From Candidatus Woesearchaeota archaeon (GTDB taxonomy: Archaea > Nanobdellota > Nanobdellia > Woesearchaeales > JAGVYU01), in NCBI GenBank assembly GCA_018303105.1, contig JAGVYU010000001.1, forward strand, positions 1 to 40,862: a DNA stretch of 40,862 bases. Reading direction: 5' to 3'. Position 1 is the first letter of the stretch. Each line of letters starts with the position of its first letter. The notes beneath the pieces were generated by a model. That model worked only from the letters and a program-made list of their open reading frames with translations, did not search any database and had not been told where the DNA came from. Shown here in pieces: positions 8,744 through 17,485 of the stretch. The position numbers and the translations under genes were made by a program.

Positions 8744-9688
8744 ATGCACATTGAAAAAAGGAAAGTCAATGGAAAACTGAAGTACTTTCTCGCCCATTCC
8801 TACCGCGAGGGATCGAAGGTTCACAAAATCAGAAAGTATCTCGGAAATAAAATATCCGATGAAAGAATAAAGATCGCTGAAAAGCTCATTCTTGAAGAGA
8901 TACACAAATACACAATCATTAACGACCCCCTTCACATGGCGCTTTCGAAGGAAGAAATAGACTCCATACGAAAACTTGAAGCAAAAATCCCGTTAAAAAT
9001 CAGCCATCTCTCACAACAAGATTGGAGGACATTCTCAGAACTATTTACATATAACACAAACGCCATAGAAGGAAGCAAACTCACTCAAGAAGAAGTAAAA
9101 AATCTTCTAGAGAAGGATAAGTGGCCGGAGAAGTCAAAAGAGGATATTGCGGAAGCATTGGGTGTTGATGAAGCGATCGCGTATATCCGCAGAACGAAAG
9201 AGCATCTTTCTATCGAACTCATAAAGAAGATACATCACATCGTTTTCAGGAATTCCAAACCCTTTGCAGGAAAACTGAGGAAGAAAGGAGAGGATGTCGT
9301 TGTGCTCGATAGTAAAGGCAATGTTGTTCATGAGGGCGCGCCCCAGGAGAGACTCAATCACCTCTTGCGCGAGCTCGTGGATTGGTATACCAAGAACAAA
9401 AGTAAATATCCGGGGCTGATCCTTGGAGCGGTCGTGCATAACCAATTTGAAAATATTCACCCTTTCCGCGACGGGAACGGCAGAGTGGGGAGAATCATTC
9501 TAAATAACACCCTTTTGAAACACGGCCTCCCTCCCTTGAACATAGACTTCAAGAACCGTATGGAATACTACGCATCATTACAAGCATATGAAAAGGCCCA
9601 TGATCTAAAACCGACAATAAATCTCTATATGAAAGAATATAATGAACTGAAGACAAAGCTGGGTGACCACAAAACAACGAAAACGTAG
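8744..9688 (+). CDS. Fic/DOC domain protein (AMPylator-like)
   Basis: HPFRDGNGRVGRIILNNTLLKHG catalytic FIC motif; FTYNTNAIEGSKLT. Confidence 0.95.
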   Translation: MHIEKRKVNGKLKYFLAHSYREGSKVHKIRKYLGNKISDERIKIAEKLILEEIHKYTIINDPLHMALSKEEIDSIRKLEAKIPLKISHLSQQDWRTFSELFTYNTNAIEGSKLTQEEVKNLLEKDKWPEKSKEDIAEALGVDEAIAYIRRTKEHLSIELIKKIHHIVFRNSKPFAGKLRKKGEDVVVLDSKGNVVHEGAPQERLNHLLRELVDWYTKNKSKYPGLILGAVVHNQFENIHPFRDGNGRVGRIILNNTLLKHGLPPLNIDFKNRMEYYASLQAYEKAHDLKPTINLYMKEYNELKTKLGDHKTTKT

Positions 9689-9726
9689 TCACCTCTTCCA
9701 AATAAGCGTTAAAATGTAGTCACCCA
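9660..9726. repeat. 67-bp direct repeat, copy 2 (overlaps 3' end of fic)
   Basis: tgggtgaccacaaaacaacgaaaacgtagtcacctct...atgtagtcaccca; supplies the C-terminal codons GDHKTTKT*. Confidence 0.9.
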
Positions 9727-9814
9727 AAAGCATATCTTCCCGAAGGCCATCAAATCAGCATGAAGTCGCACTAATTTTATCAATTAAATAAGCGTTTCGT
9801 ATCCTGAGCCTCAT

Positions 9815-10630
9815 TCACTTCAAGAACTCCAATACCCTTCTGAGCACTTTGGGATCTCCCACAACGTCATTGCCAAGATGCCCATAGCCGTCTAAGAGAA
9901 TTAAGCGATGCTTCCCATGCCCTCCCTTAACGCGGTCATAGAGTTCCTGCGATCGCAAAGGTGCAACAACATGATCTTTCTTGCCATGGATAAGCATCAA
10001 GTTCTTATTTCGAAGTTCGCTAACATAATCAATAGGATTCAGATCTGCTTTGTCATGAGCAAGCCGATTCCACTCTTTCTTAGAAGGAATCCTCCATAAG
10101 TGACCCCATCCTTTTCGGATCGTGCCATAAATCTCTTCAATAGGCTCAGCGTTTTCTTGAGGTATTCTGGAGTGATTCTTCCATTGTGTTGGTCCAGCTA
10201 CTGCGATGATGTTAGATACATCCCGTGAAGATGCTCCTGCTACCATGACAACCGAAGCCCCGAAGCTTCCGCCAATAAGGCCGATATCCTTGACGCTCCA
10301 TCGATGAACCCTTCCATCTGCAATATCCACCCCTCTTCCGCCTTTCAGGAATGCGATCGTCCGATGCACGGTTTGCACGCACCGTTCCCACTTCATGACG
10401 CCTTCGCTCGCGTATGTGCCGATGTAATCGGGATAGACGAGCACGAATCCCTCATCAATGAGCTTTTCAACCTTTGCGGGGTTATGCTGGTAGGGATGGC
10501 TCGGAAGCCCATAGCAGAAGATGAGAAACCTCCCTTTTGCATTCTGCTTCAATGCATCCCGATACCATATATTGAGCACTATAGGGCCAGTTTTGCACAC
10601 AATAAGATGAGGCTTCATAGCGCCATGCAA
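9815..10630 (-). CDS. Alpha/beta hydrolase (prolyl oligopeptidase/dienelactone hydrolase-like)
   Basis: GLIGGSFGASVVM nucleophile elbow, LMLIHGKKDHVVAPLRSQELYDRV, LLDGYGHLG. Confidence 0.85.
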   Translation of the reverse strand: MHGAMKPHLIVCKTGPIVLNIWYRDALKQNAKGRFLIFCYGLPSHPYQHNPAKVEKLIDEGFVLVYPDYIGTYASEGVMKWERCVQTVHRTIAFLKGGRGVDIADGRVHRWSVKDIGLIGGSFGASVVMVAGASSRDVSNIIAVAGPTQWKNHSRIPQENAEPIEEIYGTIRKGWGHLWRIPSKKEWNRLAHDKADLNPIDYVSELRNKNLMLIHGKKDHVVAPLRSQELYDRVKGGHGKHRLILLDGYGHLGNDVVGDPKVLRRVLEFLK

Positions 10631-10775
10631 TCCATTCCTATTTATTAAAGTATAGTCACTGATCCATATCGCGCAGCGATGGATTCATAGCATTAAAAAC
10701 TGTTCTGAAAGAAGCCGCGTAAAAAATATATACCTATCGATACCTTTATATTTCTCAATATTATCAAAAACAGAT

Positions 10776-11117
10776 ATGAAAACCGTAAATGACTATTTCA
10801 AATCCCAACCGCCTAAAGCCAGGGCCAAATTAAACCTCTTAAGAAAAGTCATCAAACAGGCATTACCCCAAGCCAAAGAAGTCATCAGTTATTCAATGCC
10901 CGCATTCAAAGAACAAAAAGTCATTGTATGGTATGCGTCCTTCAAAAATCACTATTCTATCTTTGTAAGGCCTAAAGTACTCCAAAAATTCAAAAAAGAG
11001 CTCAAAGCATACACAACCACAAAATCTGCAATACATTTCCAATATGATAAACATTTGCCAGTACAACTCATCGCAAAAATTGTAAAATCCGCAGCGAAGG
11101 AGAATCTGAAAAACTAG
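10776..11117 (+). CDS. DUF1801 family protein (YdhG/iron-chaperone-like)
   Basis: MKTVNDYFKSQPPKARAKLNLLRKVIKQALPQAKEVISYSMPAFKEQ typical N-terminus. Confidence 0.85.
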   Translation: MKTVNDYFKSQPPKARAKLNLLRKVIKQALPQAKEVISYSMPAFKEQKVIVWYASFKNHYSIFVRPKVLQKFKKELKAYTTTKSAIHFQYDKHLPVQLIAKIVKSAAKENLKN

Positions 11118-12025
11118 TTCTTAACAATCTTCATGTACACTAAAGATTCCTTGCAAGGATTAATTGCACCCGCTTCCTCTATCCTTAAGATACTCGCCCA
11201 ATCACCAGTTATCCCGGTAATATTAACGCTTTCCAATCGGTCTGTTGTGTAGCATGTAAATTCTGGAACCGAGGGTGTGATCCAAGCCCGATATGCATCC
11301 GCATCGACAGAACCGTGACCATCGCAATAATCACACTTTCCATAATCTTGACCCCATGTCTGCGGATTGCCCGAGCCATCGCACTGTGGACATGACTGTG
11401 AACCTTGTATATCCTTGTACTTTTCCACGAGTCGCGCATGTGCGTCCATTGTTTTTGTATACCACGGCTGTTCGCGAACCCAGGAAGGATCATCCGGCCC
11501 GTTAACTTTAATTGAACTGAAATCTCGAAGCTTAGTTCCCAAAGGAAGTGTATCAATTGGTATTCCTGTGGCCTCAGCAACTTCTGGAGTCCACGTCTCA
11601 CGAGGTGATTCCAGGATGAGGTTAATGGGTACATAATACGTTCCTATGAGTCCTTTAATGTATGTTTTCAATTGTTCAGAGAATTCAGCTTTTCTTCGTT
11701 CATAATTTGTATTAATTGCTTTTCCAATCGGAATAGGAATATACCCCTCGGGAAGTGGATCAATAGGCTGTGGAGAATATCTCATTTCCTTCTGTTCCTG
11801 AACAAAAAACTCCAAGGTATACGGAACACCCGTGCGTCTCACAGCTTCAAGGGCCATGCGAGCGGAATTATTGACAGTACCATACCGATAAACTTTTGTG
11901 TGGTCAATATTAACTGTTGTAAGCGTAATTCCTGCCTGCGCAGCAGCATTAAGAATTTCGTCTAGGCATTCTCTTCGTAATGATCGTGCGTGCCACACCC
12001 CGGTTATAGCTGCAACAAGCCCCAT
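11114..12025 (-). CDS. Protein of unknown function with DnaJ-type CxxCxGxG zinc motif pair
   Basis: CPQCDGSGNPQTWGQDYGKCDYCDGHGSVD; no J-domain recognisable. Confidence 0.65.
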   Translation of the reverse strand: MGLVAAITGVWHARSLRRECLDEILNAAAQAGITLTTVNIDHTKVYRYGTVNNSARMALEAVRRTGVPYTLEFFVQEQKEMRYSPQPIDPLPEGYIPIPIGKAINTNYERRKAEFSEQLKTYIKGLIGTYYVPINLILESPRETWTPEVAEATGIPIDTLPLGTKLRDFSSIKVNGPDDPSWVREQPWYTKTMDAHARLVEKYKDIQGSQSCPQCDGSGNPQTWGQDYGKCDYCDGHGSVDADAYRAWITPSVPEFTCYTTDRLESVNITGITGDWASILRIEEAGAINPCKESLVYMKIVKN

Positions 12026-12084
12026 GATTCAGAGCAAAGTGCTTTTGAATTTATAAACATATTGTCGATACAAAACTCAAATCC

Positions 12085-12417
12085 CTACCCTCTCCTAAAC
12101 TTTTCCTCAAAGTATTCCATCAACTCCTCATGCGTAAACCGCTGGGATTCTCCCATACCCTCTTTAATCAAGTCAAAGAATTCATCCGATGGCTCATCAT
12201 ACCCGATATACGCGGCAGTCATGCCATGCTGAACAGCATCCGTCAACCACGCAAAATAGAGTTTGTTCGGATCTGAAGGATAGGTAGTAATTCTTAAATC
12301 AATCACCGTGTTGGGAAAACCGTCTGCAAGAGCTTGAAGGTCTGCCAACGCATCAAGGATGCGTTCATGTAACGGCATGGCTCCATTCAAGACATCCCTG
12401 ACAAGCACTTCTGGCAT
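12085..12417 (-). CDS. Hypothetical protein (110 aa)
   Basis: Complete ORF between two minus-strand genes. Confidence 0.5.
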   Translation of the reverse strand: MPEVLVRDVLNGAMPLHERILDALADLQALADGFPNTVIDLRITTYPSDPNKLYFAWLTDAVQHGMTAAYIGYDEPSDEFFDLIKEGMGESQRFTHEELMEYFEEKFRRG

Positions 12418-12459
12418 GAGAACGTAAGTGCGCGGCGCTTTAAAAACCCAGGCGTTCTA

Positions 12460-14066
12460 TCACGCATAATAATATTTCCCTTTCTCTTTCTGCTCCCTAT
12501 CCAGAACACTCCCTTCCTTATTAATCCTGGGCCGTCCAGAGAGATCATCCCGTCGTAATGTAATCTTAACCTCTCCCAAGAGAGAATTCATGCCATCCTG
12601 CATCGAGAAGCAACAACTAATCGCTGTTCAACATCCAAATACGCAGAAGGCTCATCAAGGAGATACACATCCGCTTCCTGTGATAAACAATGAACAATAG
12701 CAACCCGCTGCAATTCCCCTCCAGACAACTCACTAACCTTTTTATCCACCAAATGCTCTACAAAGAGGGGTTTTATTAAATCATTTGAGTGTTTAGCAAT
12801 AGCATCCTGTAATAAGGTAGCAACAGGTTCATCAGGATCAAACTCAATGTACTGCGATTTATACGCAACCCGAACTGTTTTCGTAACATCTCCTCGAAAA
12901 CCATCGATAACACCCGCTAAGATCTTTGCAAACGTCGTCTTTCCAATGCCATTCTCTCCAAGAATGCCCACAATGTCATGCGTTCCAAGCACTCCGGGAT
13001 TCACCGTAAGCCCAAACGCTCCAAGCTTCACTCCAAGCTGCGACCATTTCAATAATTCTTGTCCTCTAGTTTCCTTCACAGGAGCTTTAATGTCAAATTT
13101 GATCTTATGATCTCGAAAGCGCACATTCTCCTCTTTAAGATATCCTTCTAAGTATGTATTCATGCCTGTTTTTGTAGCTCGAAGCTGGCTCACAATTCCA
13201 TAACAGGCAGATTGGCCATACATGATATGCACCAAATCTGTCATATAATCCAAAGCAACAAGATCATGCTCAATAACTAAAACAGCTGTCTCAGGCGTAG
13301 CAAGTGTGCGGATAAACCGTGCAACATGCACTCTCTGTTTAATATCAAGATAGCTTGTCGGCTCATCAAAAATGTACAACTGAGCCTGTTTCAGAGCCGT
13401 AGCAGCGATCGCAACGCGCTGCAGCTCACCGCCGGAAAGTTGGTGCAATTCCCTTCCCAAAATATGTTTCAGGTTAAGCGCATCAATAACAGAAGTGAAC
13501 GCTTTCCGTTCATCCACGTGTTTCAATAAAAACTCAACATTTCCTTTCACATTTTTTGACAACAACTCAACCTGCTGCGGCTTATACGCAATCTTAACAC
13601 TCCCATCCACAATCCTCTCGAAAAACCGCTGCGATTCAGTCCCTTTGTAATATTTCAGCAGCTGTTTAATGTTCTGCTCTTTCTCCGGATTGCCAAAATT
13701 CGGTTTCAACACTCCAGCAAGCACTTTAATCGCAGTGGATTTTCCAATCCCGTTGATTCCGAGAATGCCCACAACCTTGCCATAGAGCGGAGTAGGCAGA
13801 TTATACAGCGCGAATCCATTTTTTCCGTAGCGATGAATGGGAGTAGTCGTCAACTCCTCAGGAAGGTTAATGACATGGATCGCTTCCGGAGCGGCATTAA
13901 CACAGATCCCGCATCCAATGCATGTCTTCTCATCAATCAAGAGTTTAGAGCCTTCAAAGTACATGCATTCAACGCCCGTACGATTCACGGGACATAAGCT
14001 TTGAATATGCTTCTTTCTCAGAGGATCTCGAAGTTTGTTATTATCTACGACAGCAATGCGAGTCAT
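12460..14066 (-). pseudogene. ABCE1 / RNase L inhibitor homologue (ribosome recycling ATPase), frame-disrupted; main ORF 12588-14066, C-terminal tail in another frame 12460-12603
   Basis: MTRIAVVD..CPVNRTGVECMYFEG..CIGCGICV; two NBDs (GINGIGKST, GENGIGKTT, two LSGGELQRVAI); tail MQDGMNSLLGEVKITLRRDDLSGRPRINKEGSVLDREQKEKGKYYYA* found in a different frame. Confidence 0.9.
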
Positions 14067-14115
14067 AGAGAATGAGGAATAAACATGCTTAATAAAGATT
14101 CCGACAGATCTCACA

Positions 14116-14445
14116 CTAACTCATTACATTAAGCGCATACCGTATCCTTTCCCCCGTATCCGAAGCTCCATTCACTTTCAGCGCTTTCTCCAGGAACCAT
14201 CGGATCACAGAGCTGTTCCTTCCAGAGATTTCAGTAAGCACATGCACCGCTCTTATGCGCATCCGTTCATCTGGATTATTATGCACGACATGCAAGAGAT
14301 ACGCATACGCTCCTGGGCCATGAACGAGAAAATCCTCACAAACTCTGGCATTTTGCCTATGGACTTCCTCTTCAAGCTCTTCATACTCATGAACATTCCT
14401 TCCCGGTTCAAATTCCTCTAGCAAAATCTCAAAGAGTTTTGTCAT
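14116..14445 (-). CDS. Small HEAT-like repeat protein
   Basis: AYAYLLHVVHNNPDERMRIRAVHVLTEISGRNSSVIRWFLEKAL alpha-helical repeat pattern. Confidence 0.55.
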   Translation of the reverse strand: MTKLFEILLEEFEPGRNVHEYEELEEEVHRQNARVCEDFLVHGPGAYAYLLHVVHNNPDERMRIRAVHVLTEISGRNSSVIRWFLEKALKVNGASDTGERIRYALNVMS

Positions 14446-14474
14446 GGGTATTCACCCGGGAAAGACTTGTGGGC

Positions 14475-15122
14475 TCATGAAACCCCGCCCCCAACAAAAT
14501 ACGTCATCATGCGCTCTAATCCTGCAGCATTCCTCTGCTTCTGCGCATCCCTCTCCTCACGCGCATAAGAGGTCCAATACGTATGCTCTCTGAGGAGTTT
14601 CAAAGACCGTTCACACCAATCTCGAGGGGGGATAAGCACTCCTGAGTAATGCGCGAGCTCCCGCCTCAGACGCGCTCCTCTCTCCATAAACTCTTCAGTT
14701 CCCAAATTGTCAAGATCCGCGTCGCAGAGGATCTGCTCGAGCAACGTGACTGGCCGTTGAGGCATTTGAGTAGCGAGGATGGCATGCTGCACTTCTTGGG
14801 TCATCTCGGGACATACATGATAATCGCTCAGGATTCTCGCAGCGTGCTGAGCGCTTCTGAGCTCATGCTGCTCAGGACCTTGTAAAAACCCGACATCATG
14901 GAACGCTGCGGCAAGAGCAAGCACATACTTCTCGTGCTGTGGCAGGTTTGCCTGCGCTGCATAATACATGCTTCGCGCAAGCACATTCTGTGTATGTTCA
15001 ACATTATGATATTCCACCTGCGGCGGTAAAAGATACAGTGCATCCTGGGCGATGTCGCACAGCGCCTGCACCCGTTCTGACGCTTCCAGTCTCGGCGGTA
15101 GTAAGGTTTCCATGTGTCTCAC
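14475..15122 (-). CDS. HD domain phosphohydrolase
   Basis: YHNVEHTQNVL...LALAAAFHDVGF...AILATQMPQ...LCDADLDNLG. Confidence 0.85.
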   Translation of the reverse strand: MRHMETLLPPRLEASERVQALCDIAQDALYLLPPQVEYHNVEHTQNVLARSMYYAAQANLPQHEKYVLALAAAFHDVGFLQGPEQHELRSAQHAARILSDYHVCPEMTQEVQHAILATQMPQRPVTLLEQILCDADLDNLGTEEFMERGARLRRELAHYSGVLIPPRDWCERSLKLLREHTYWTSYAREERDAQKQRNAAGLERMMTYFVGGGVS

Positions 15123-15218
15123 CTAAGGAATGATTGTTTTTGGGAAATAAAATAATATGGTACGATTTCTGCTGAATTACCGAAATTATTAAATAGATTC
15201 TGCGCTTATTAACGAAAT

Positions 15219-16220
15219 ATGAGGCTTGTTTCCGAGCATGAAGGAAAATCAGGAGTGAAGATCGACGAGAAAGACCGCAAGATTTTGTACGAGCTTTCAA
15301 GGAATTCGAGGCAGCCTATCCAAGTCATAGCGCGGCATGTCCACCTTTCCCGAGATGGCACGGCATACCGAATCCACCGACTCGAGCAATCGGGAGTGCT
15401 GCAAGGATATAAGACCCTTGTTGACGTATCCAAATTCGGCTATCAGTCTTTTCATCTCTTCATGAGACTGCATGAACCCCTGCGACAGGAAGTAATCCAA
15501 AAGCTCATTGCGCATCATCATATCCGCGCTATTCTCAAATTCTCCGGTGTCTATGACTGGGAGCTCGCAGTAATTGCGAAATCCTTTGAGGAATATGCGA
15601 AAGTGCGCCGGGAGATCCTCGCGTTTCTCGATGGAAAAGTCCAGGATATGAACACGGTTATGATTACAGCTCCAATTATGGCGCGAACATTCCCGCTCCG
15701 CTTCTTCCCTTACCAAAAAGACGATCGTGCGCGATCAGACGCTGAATATGTTCCAGATCGCAAAGACATGAAGATTCTTGAAATCATCGCGAATTGGGCG
15801 AATAGCTCATTGCTCGAGATTGCATCAAAGACAGGAGGATCAGCAGATATGATTGCCTATAGGCTTAAACGGCTTAGGGCCTCAGGCATTATCCAGAAGC
15901 ACATGATCGGCGTCAATTATGACCTGCTCAACCAAAGCATGTACGCTGTATTATTCTCAACAAAAGAGCAGTCATCGAAGGACGCGGCACATATCCGAGA
16001 AGTCCTCAGCACAGATTCTGACGTGCTCTGGGCTGTCCAAGTCTTCGGGTCATGGAATTACCTCGTTTATCTCTGCGTGCAGGATACGCACCAGTATCAG
16101 CAAGCCCTTGACAGGCTAAGAGATCAATTCGGCGCTCAACTGCTCTCCTTCGTCACACTGCTCGCCTCTGAAGAATTCAAGTACACATATTTTCCCGAGG
16201 GCATGCGTGTGAGCCCATAA
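15219..16220 (+). CDS. Lrp/AsnC-family transcriptional regulator (two tandem HTH-RAM-like halves)
   Basis: DEKDRKILYELSRNSRQPIQVIARHVHLSRDGTAYRIHRLEQSGVLQGY and second DRKDMKILEIIANWANSSLLEIASKTGGSADMIAYRLKRLRASGIIQKH. Confidence 0.88.
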   Translation: MRLVSEHEGKSGVKIDEKDRKILYELSRNSRQPIQVIARHVHLSRDGTAYRIHRLEQSGVLQGYKTLVDVSKFGYQSFHLFMRLHEPLRQEVIQKLIAHHHIRAILKFSGVYDWELAVIAKSFEEYAKVRREILAFLDGKVQDMNTVMITAPIMARTFPLRFFPYQKDDRARSDAEYVPDRKDMKILEIIANWANSSLLEIASKTGGSADMIAYRLKRLRASGIIQKHMIGVNYDLLNQSMYAVLFSTKEQSSKDAAHIREVLSTDSDVLWAVQVFGSWNYLVYLCVQDTHQYQQALDRLRDQFGAQLLSFVTLLASEEFKYTYFPEGMRVSP

Positions 16221-16252
16221 GGTTTAAATAGCGCTTCTCACTCAGTATTTGC

Positions 16253-16408
16253 ATGGCAAAATGCGAACTCTGCAAATCGGCAATCGCGGAAAACTTCCTC
16301 GGTAAGCTCTTCGGAACCGTAATCAAGGATGCTAAAGGAAAAAAACACGGTATTTGTTCTGAATGCCAACGCAAGTTTAAGAAGGAAGAGATTCTCTCAA
16401 AACTTTAA
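16253..16408 (+). CDS. 51-aa zinc-ribbon microprotein
   Basis: MAKCELCKSAIAENFLGKLFGTVIKDAKGKKHGICSECQRKFKKEEILSKL, CxxC...CxxC; TATA-like ggtttaaata upstream. Confidence 0.75.
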   Translation: MAKCELCKSAIAENFLGKLFGTVIKDAKGKKHGICSECQRKFKKEEILSKL

Positions 16409-16456
16409 TTCGATCCGAATCTTTATAAACCCACTTTTGTTTCTCTAACAAGCTAC

Positions 16457-16529
16457 GCCCCCGTAGCATAGTAGCCATTGCGGCTGCTTCGTAAGCAGCA
16501 GGTCGAGGGTGCAATTCCCTCCGGGGGCT
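16457..16529 (+). tRNA. tRNA-Thr (anticodon CGT)
   Basis: Acceptor gcccccg/cgggggc, anticodon arm gctgc-ttcgtaa-gcagc, T arm gaggg-tgcaatt-ccctc, D arm gca...tgc; upstream promoter-like sequence. Confidence 0.93.
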
Positions 16530-16701
16530 TCGAGTGAAACGAGAAGCCACAGGAGGTTCAGAAACCGAAGTTTCTGTTATCTCCGGGGGCTGTGAGTTTA
16601 CGAACAGCCAACGGGGCTCAAAAACACAGTTTTTGTTGTCTCCGGGCTTACGAAATGAGCAATTTGAGGCTCCGAACGCTGGTGAGGAAGTCTCCCGGGC
16701 T
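16519..16701 (+). repeat. Degenerate tandem array of the tRNA 3' end (ctccgggggct) with interspersed hairpins, ~60-nt period
   Basis: ctccgggggct at 16519 and 16581, ctccgggct at 16640, ctcccgggct at 16692; hairpins ggcttc..gaagcc, cagaaac-cgaa-gtttctg, ggctgt..acagcc, caaaaac-acag-tttttg. Confidence 0.7.
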
Positions 16702-16703
16702 TT

Positions 16704-17447
16704 TTATTTTCCCGCCGCACCAACTTCAATAATCTCCGGAACCGCTAGGGTTTCTCCCTTTATCTCTGGCGTCACTACTTCCTCCTTATGATACAACTCC
16801 TCAATTCGCTTATCTAAATATTCTACCTCCTTCCAAGGCAACCCTCTCCAGTTCCAGTCAACCATTGTAATAATCCCGGCGAGCGGTCCTGTTACCCCCG
16901 CAGTGATACCCGGCCACTGAAGGTCCAATGTCAATCCGAAGTGCAGCTCCCGTGTGAGCGCGTAGTCCATGACGTGCACGATGCCGAGCATCATGGCATA
17001 CATTACCCCCCCAGCCAATACCGCCGTGGTTATAAAATTATCTGGATAATAGACGCTTCTTGTTTTGAGCTGTCTTGGATAGCGAACTAATTCTCCTAGG
17101 AAATCCACTTGCTCATTATGCTGTTCATCATAGTGTTTTGGAGTAAATCTCCTCCACCCACGATTCACTCCTTGAAGCGATCGCAATCGTTCAGTAAGAC
17201 TCATGTTTCCTGAAATTGCTTCTCTAAGGAGCGGATTATCTAGGTATGATGAAACAAGGACGCGATGCCCTACGTCCACATTAATACACGGCAGTTCCAG
17301 CGCACGAGGCGGCTCATATCCGGGCACATGGCGGAAGCGTTCAAACTGATATGGCAAACCCCGAGCTTCTATTTCTAACAACGCTGCTTGCCTCTCGACA
17401 ACGCGCATTTGCTCGTATAATGTACCATCCATGGCAGCGAGAACCAA
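16704..17447 (-). CDS. Hypothetical membrane-associated protein (247 aa)
   Basis: Hydrophobic segments FITTAVLAGGVMYAMMLGIVHVMDYAL and GITAGVTGPLAGIITMV. Confidence 0.55.
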   Translation of the reverse strand: MVLAAMDGTLYEQMRVVERQAALLEIEARGLPYQFERFRHVPGYEPPRALELPCINVDVGHRVLVSSYLDNPLLREAISGNMSLTERLRSLQGVNRGWRRFTPKHYDEQHNEQVDFLGELVRYPRQLKTRSVYYPDNFITTAVLAGGVMYAMMLGIVHVMDYALTRELHFGLTLDLQWPGITAGVTGPLAGIITMVDWNWRGLPWKEVEYLDKRIEELYHKEEVVTPEIKGETLAVPEIIEVGAAGK

Positions 17448-17485
17448 ATATCAGCTTTTAAAGATATAGTGAAAACAGTATTCAC

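Noticed and set aside
8702-8935. 77-aa minus ORF at the start of fic
   Set aside because: Shadow of the fic reading frame and the repeat; no independent signals.
11209-11636. Overlapping ORFs antisense/alternate-frame within the CxxCxGxG protein gene
   Set aside because: The 303-aa minus ORF with paired zinc motifs is the coherent reading; alternates lack recognisable features.
16534-16791. 85-aa plus ORF downstream of tRNA-Thr
   Set aside because: Covers the hairpin repeat array and the antisense of the 247-aa protein gene; repeat-derived translation.
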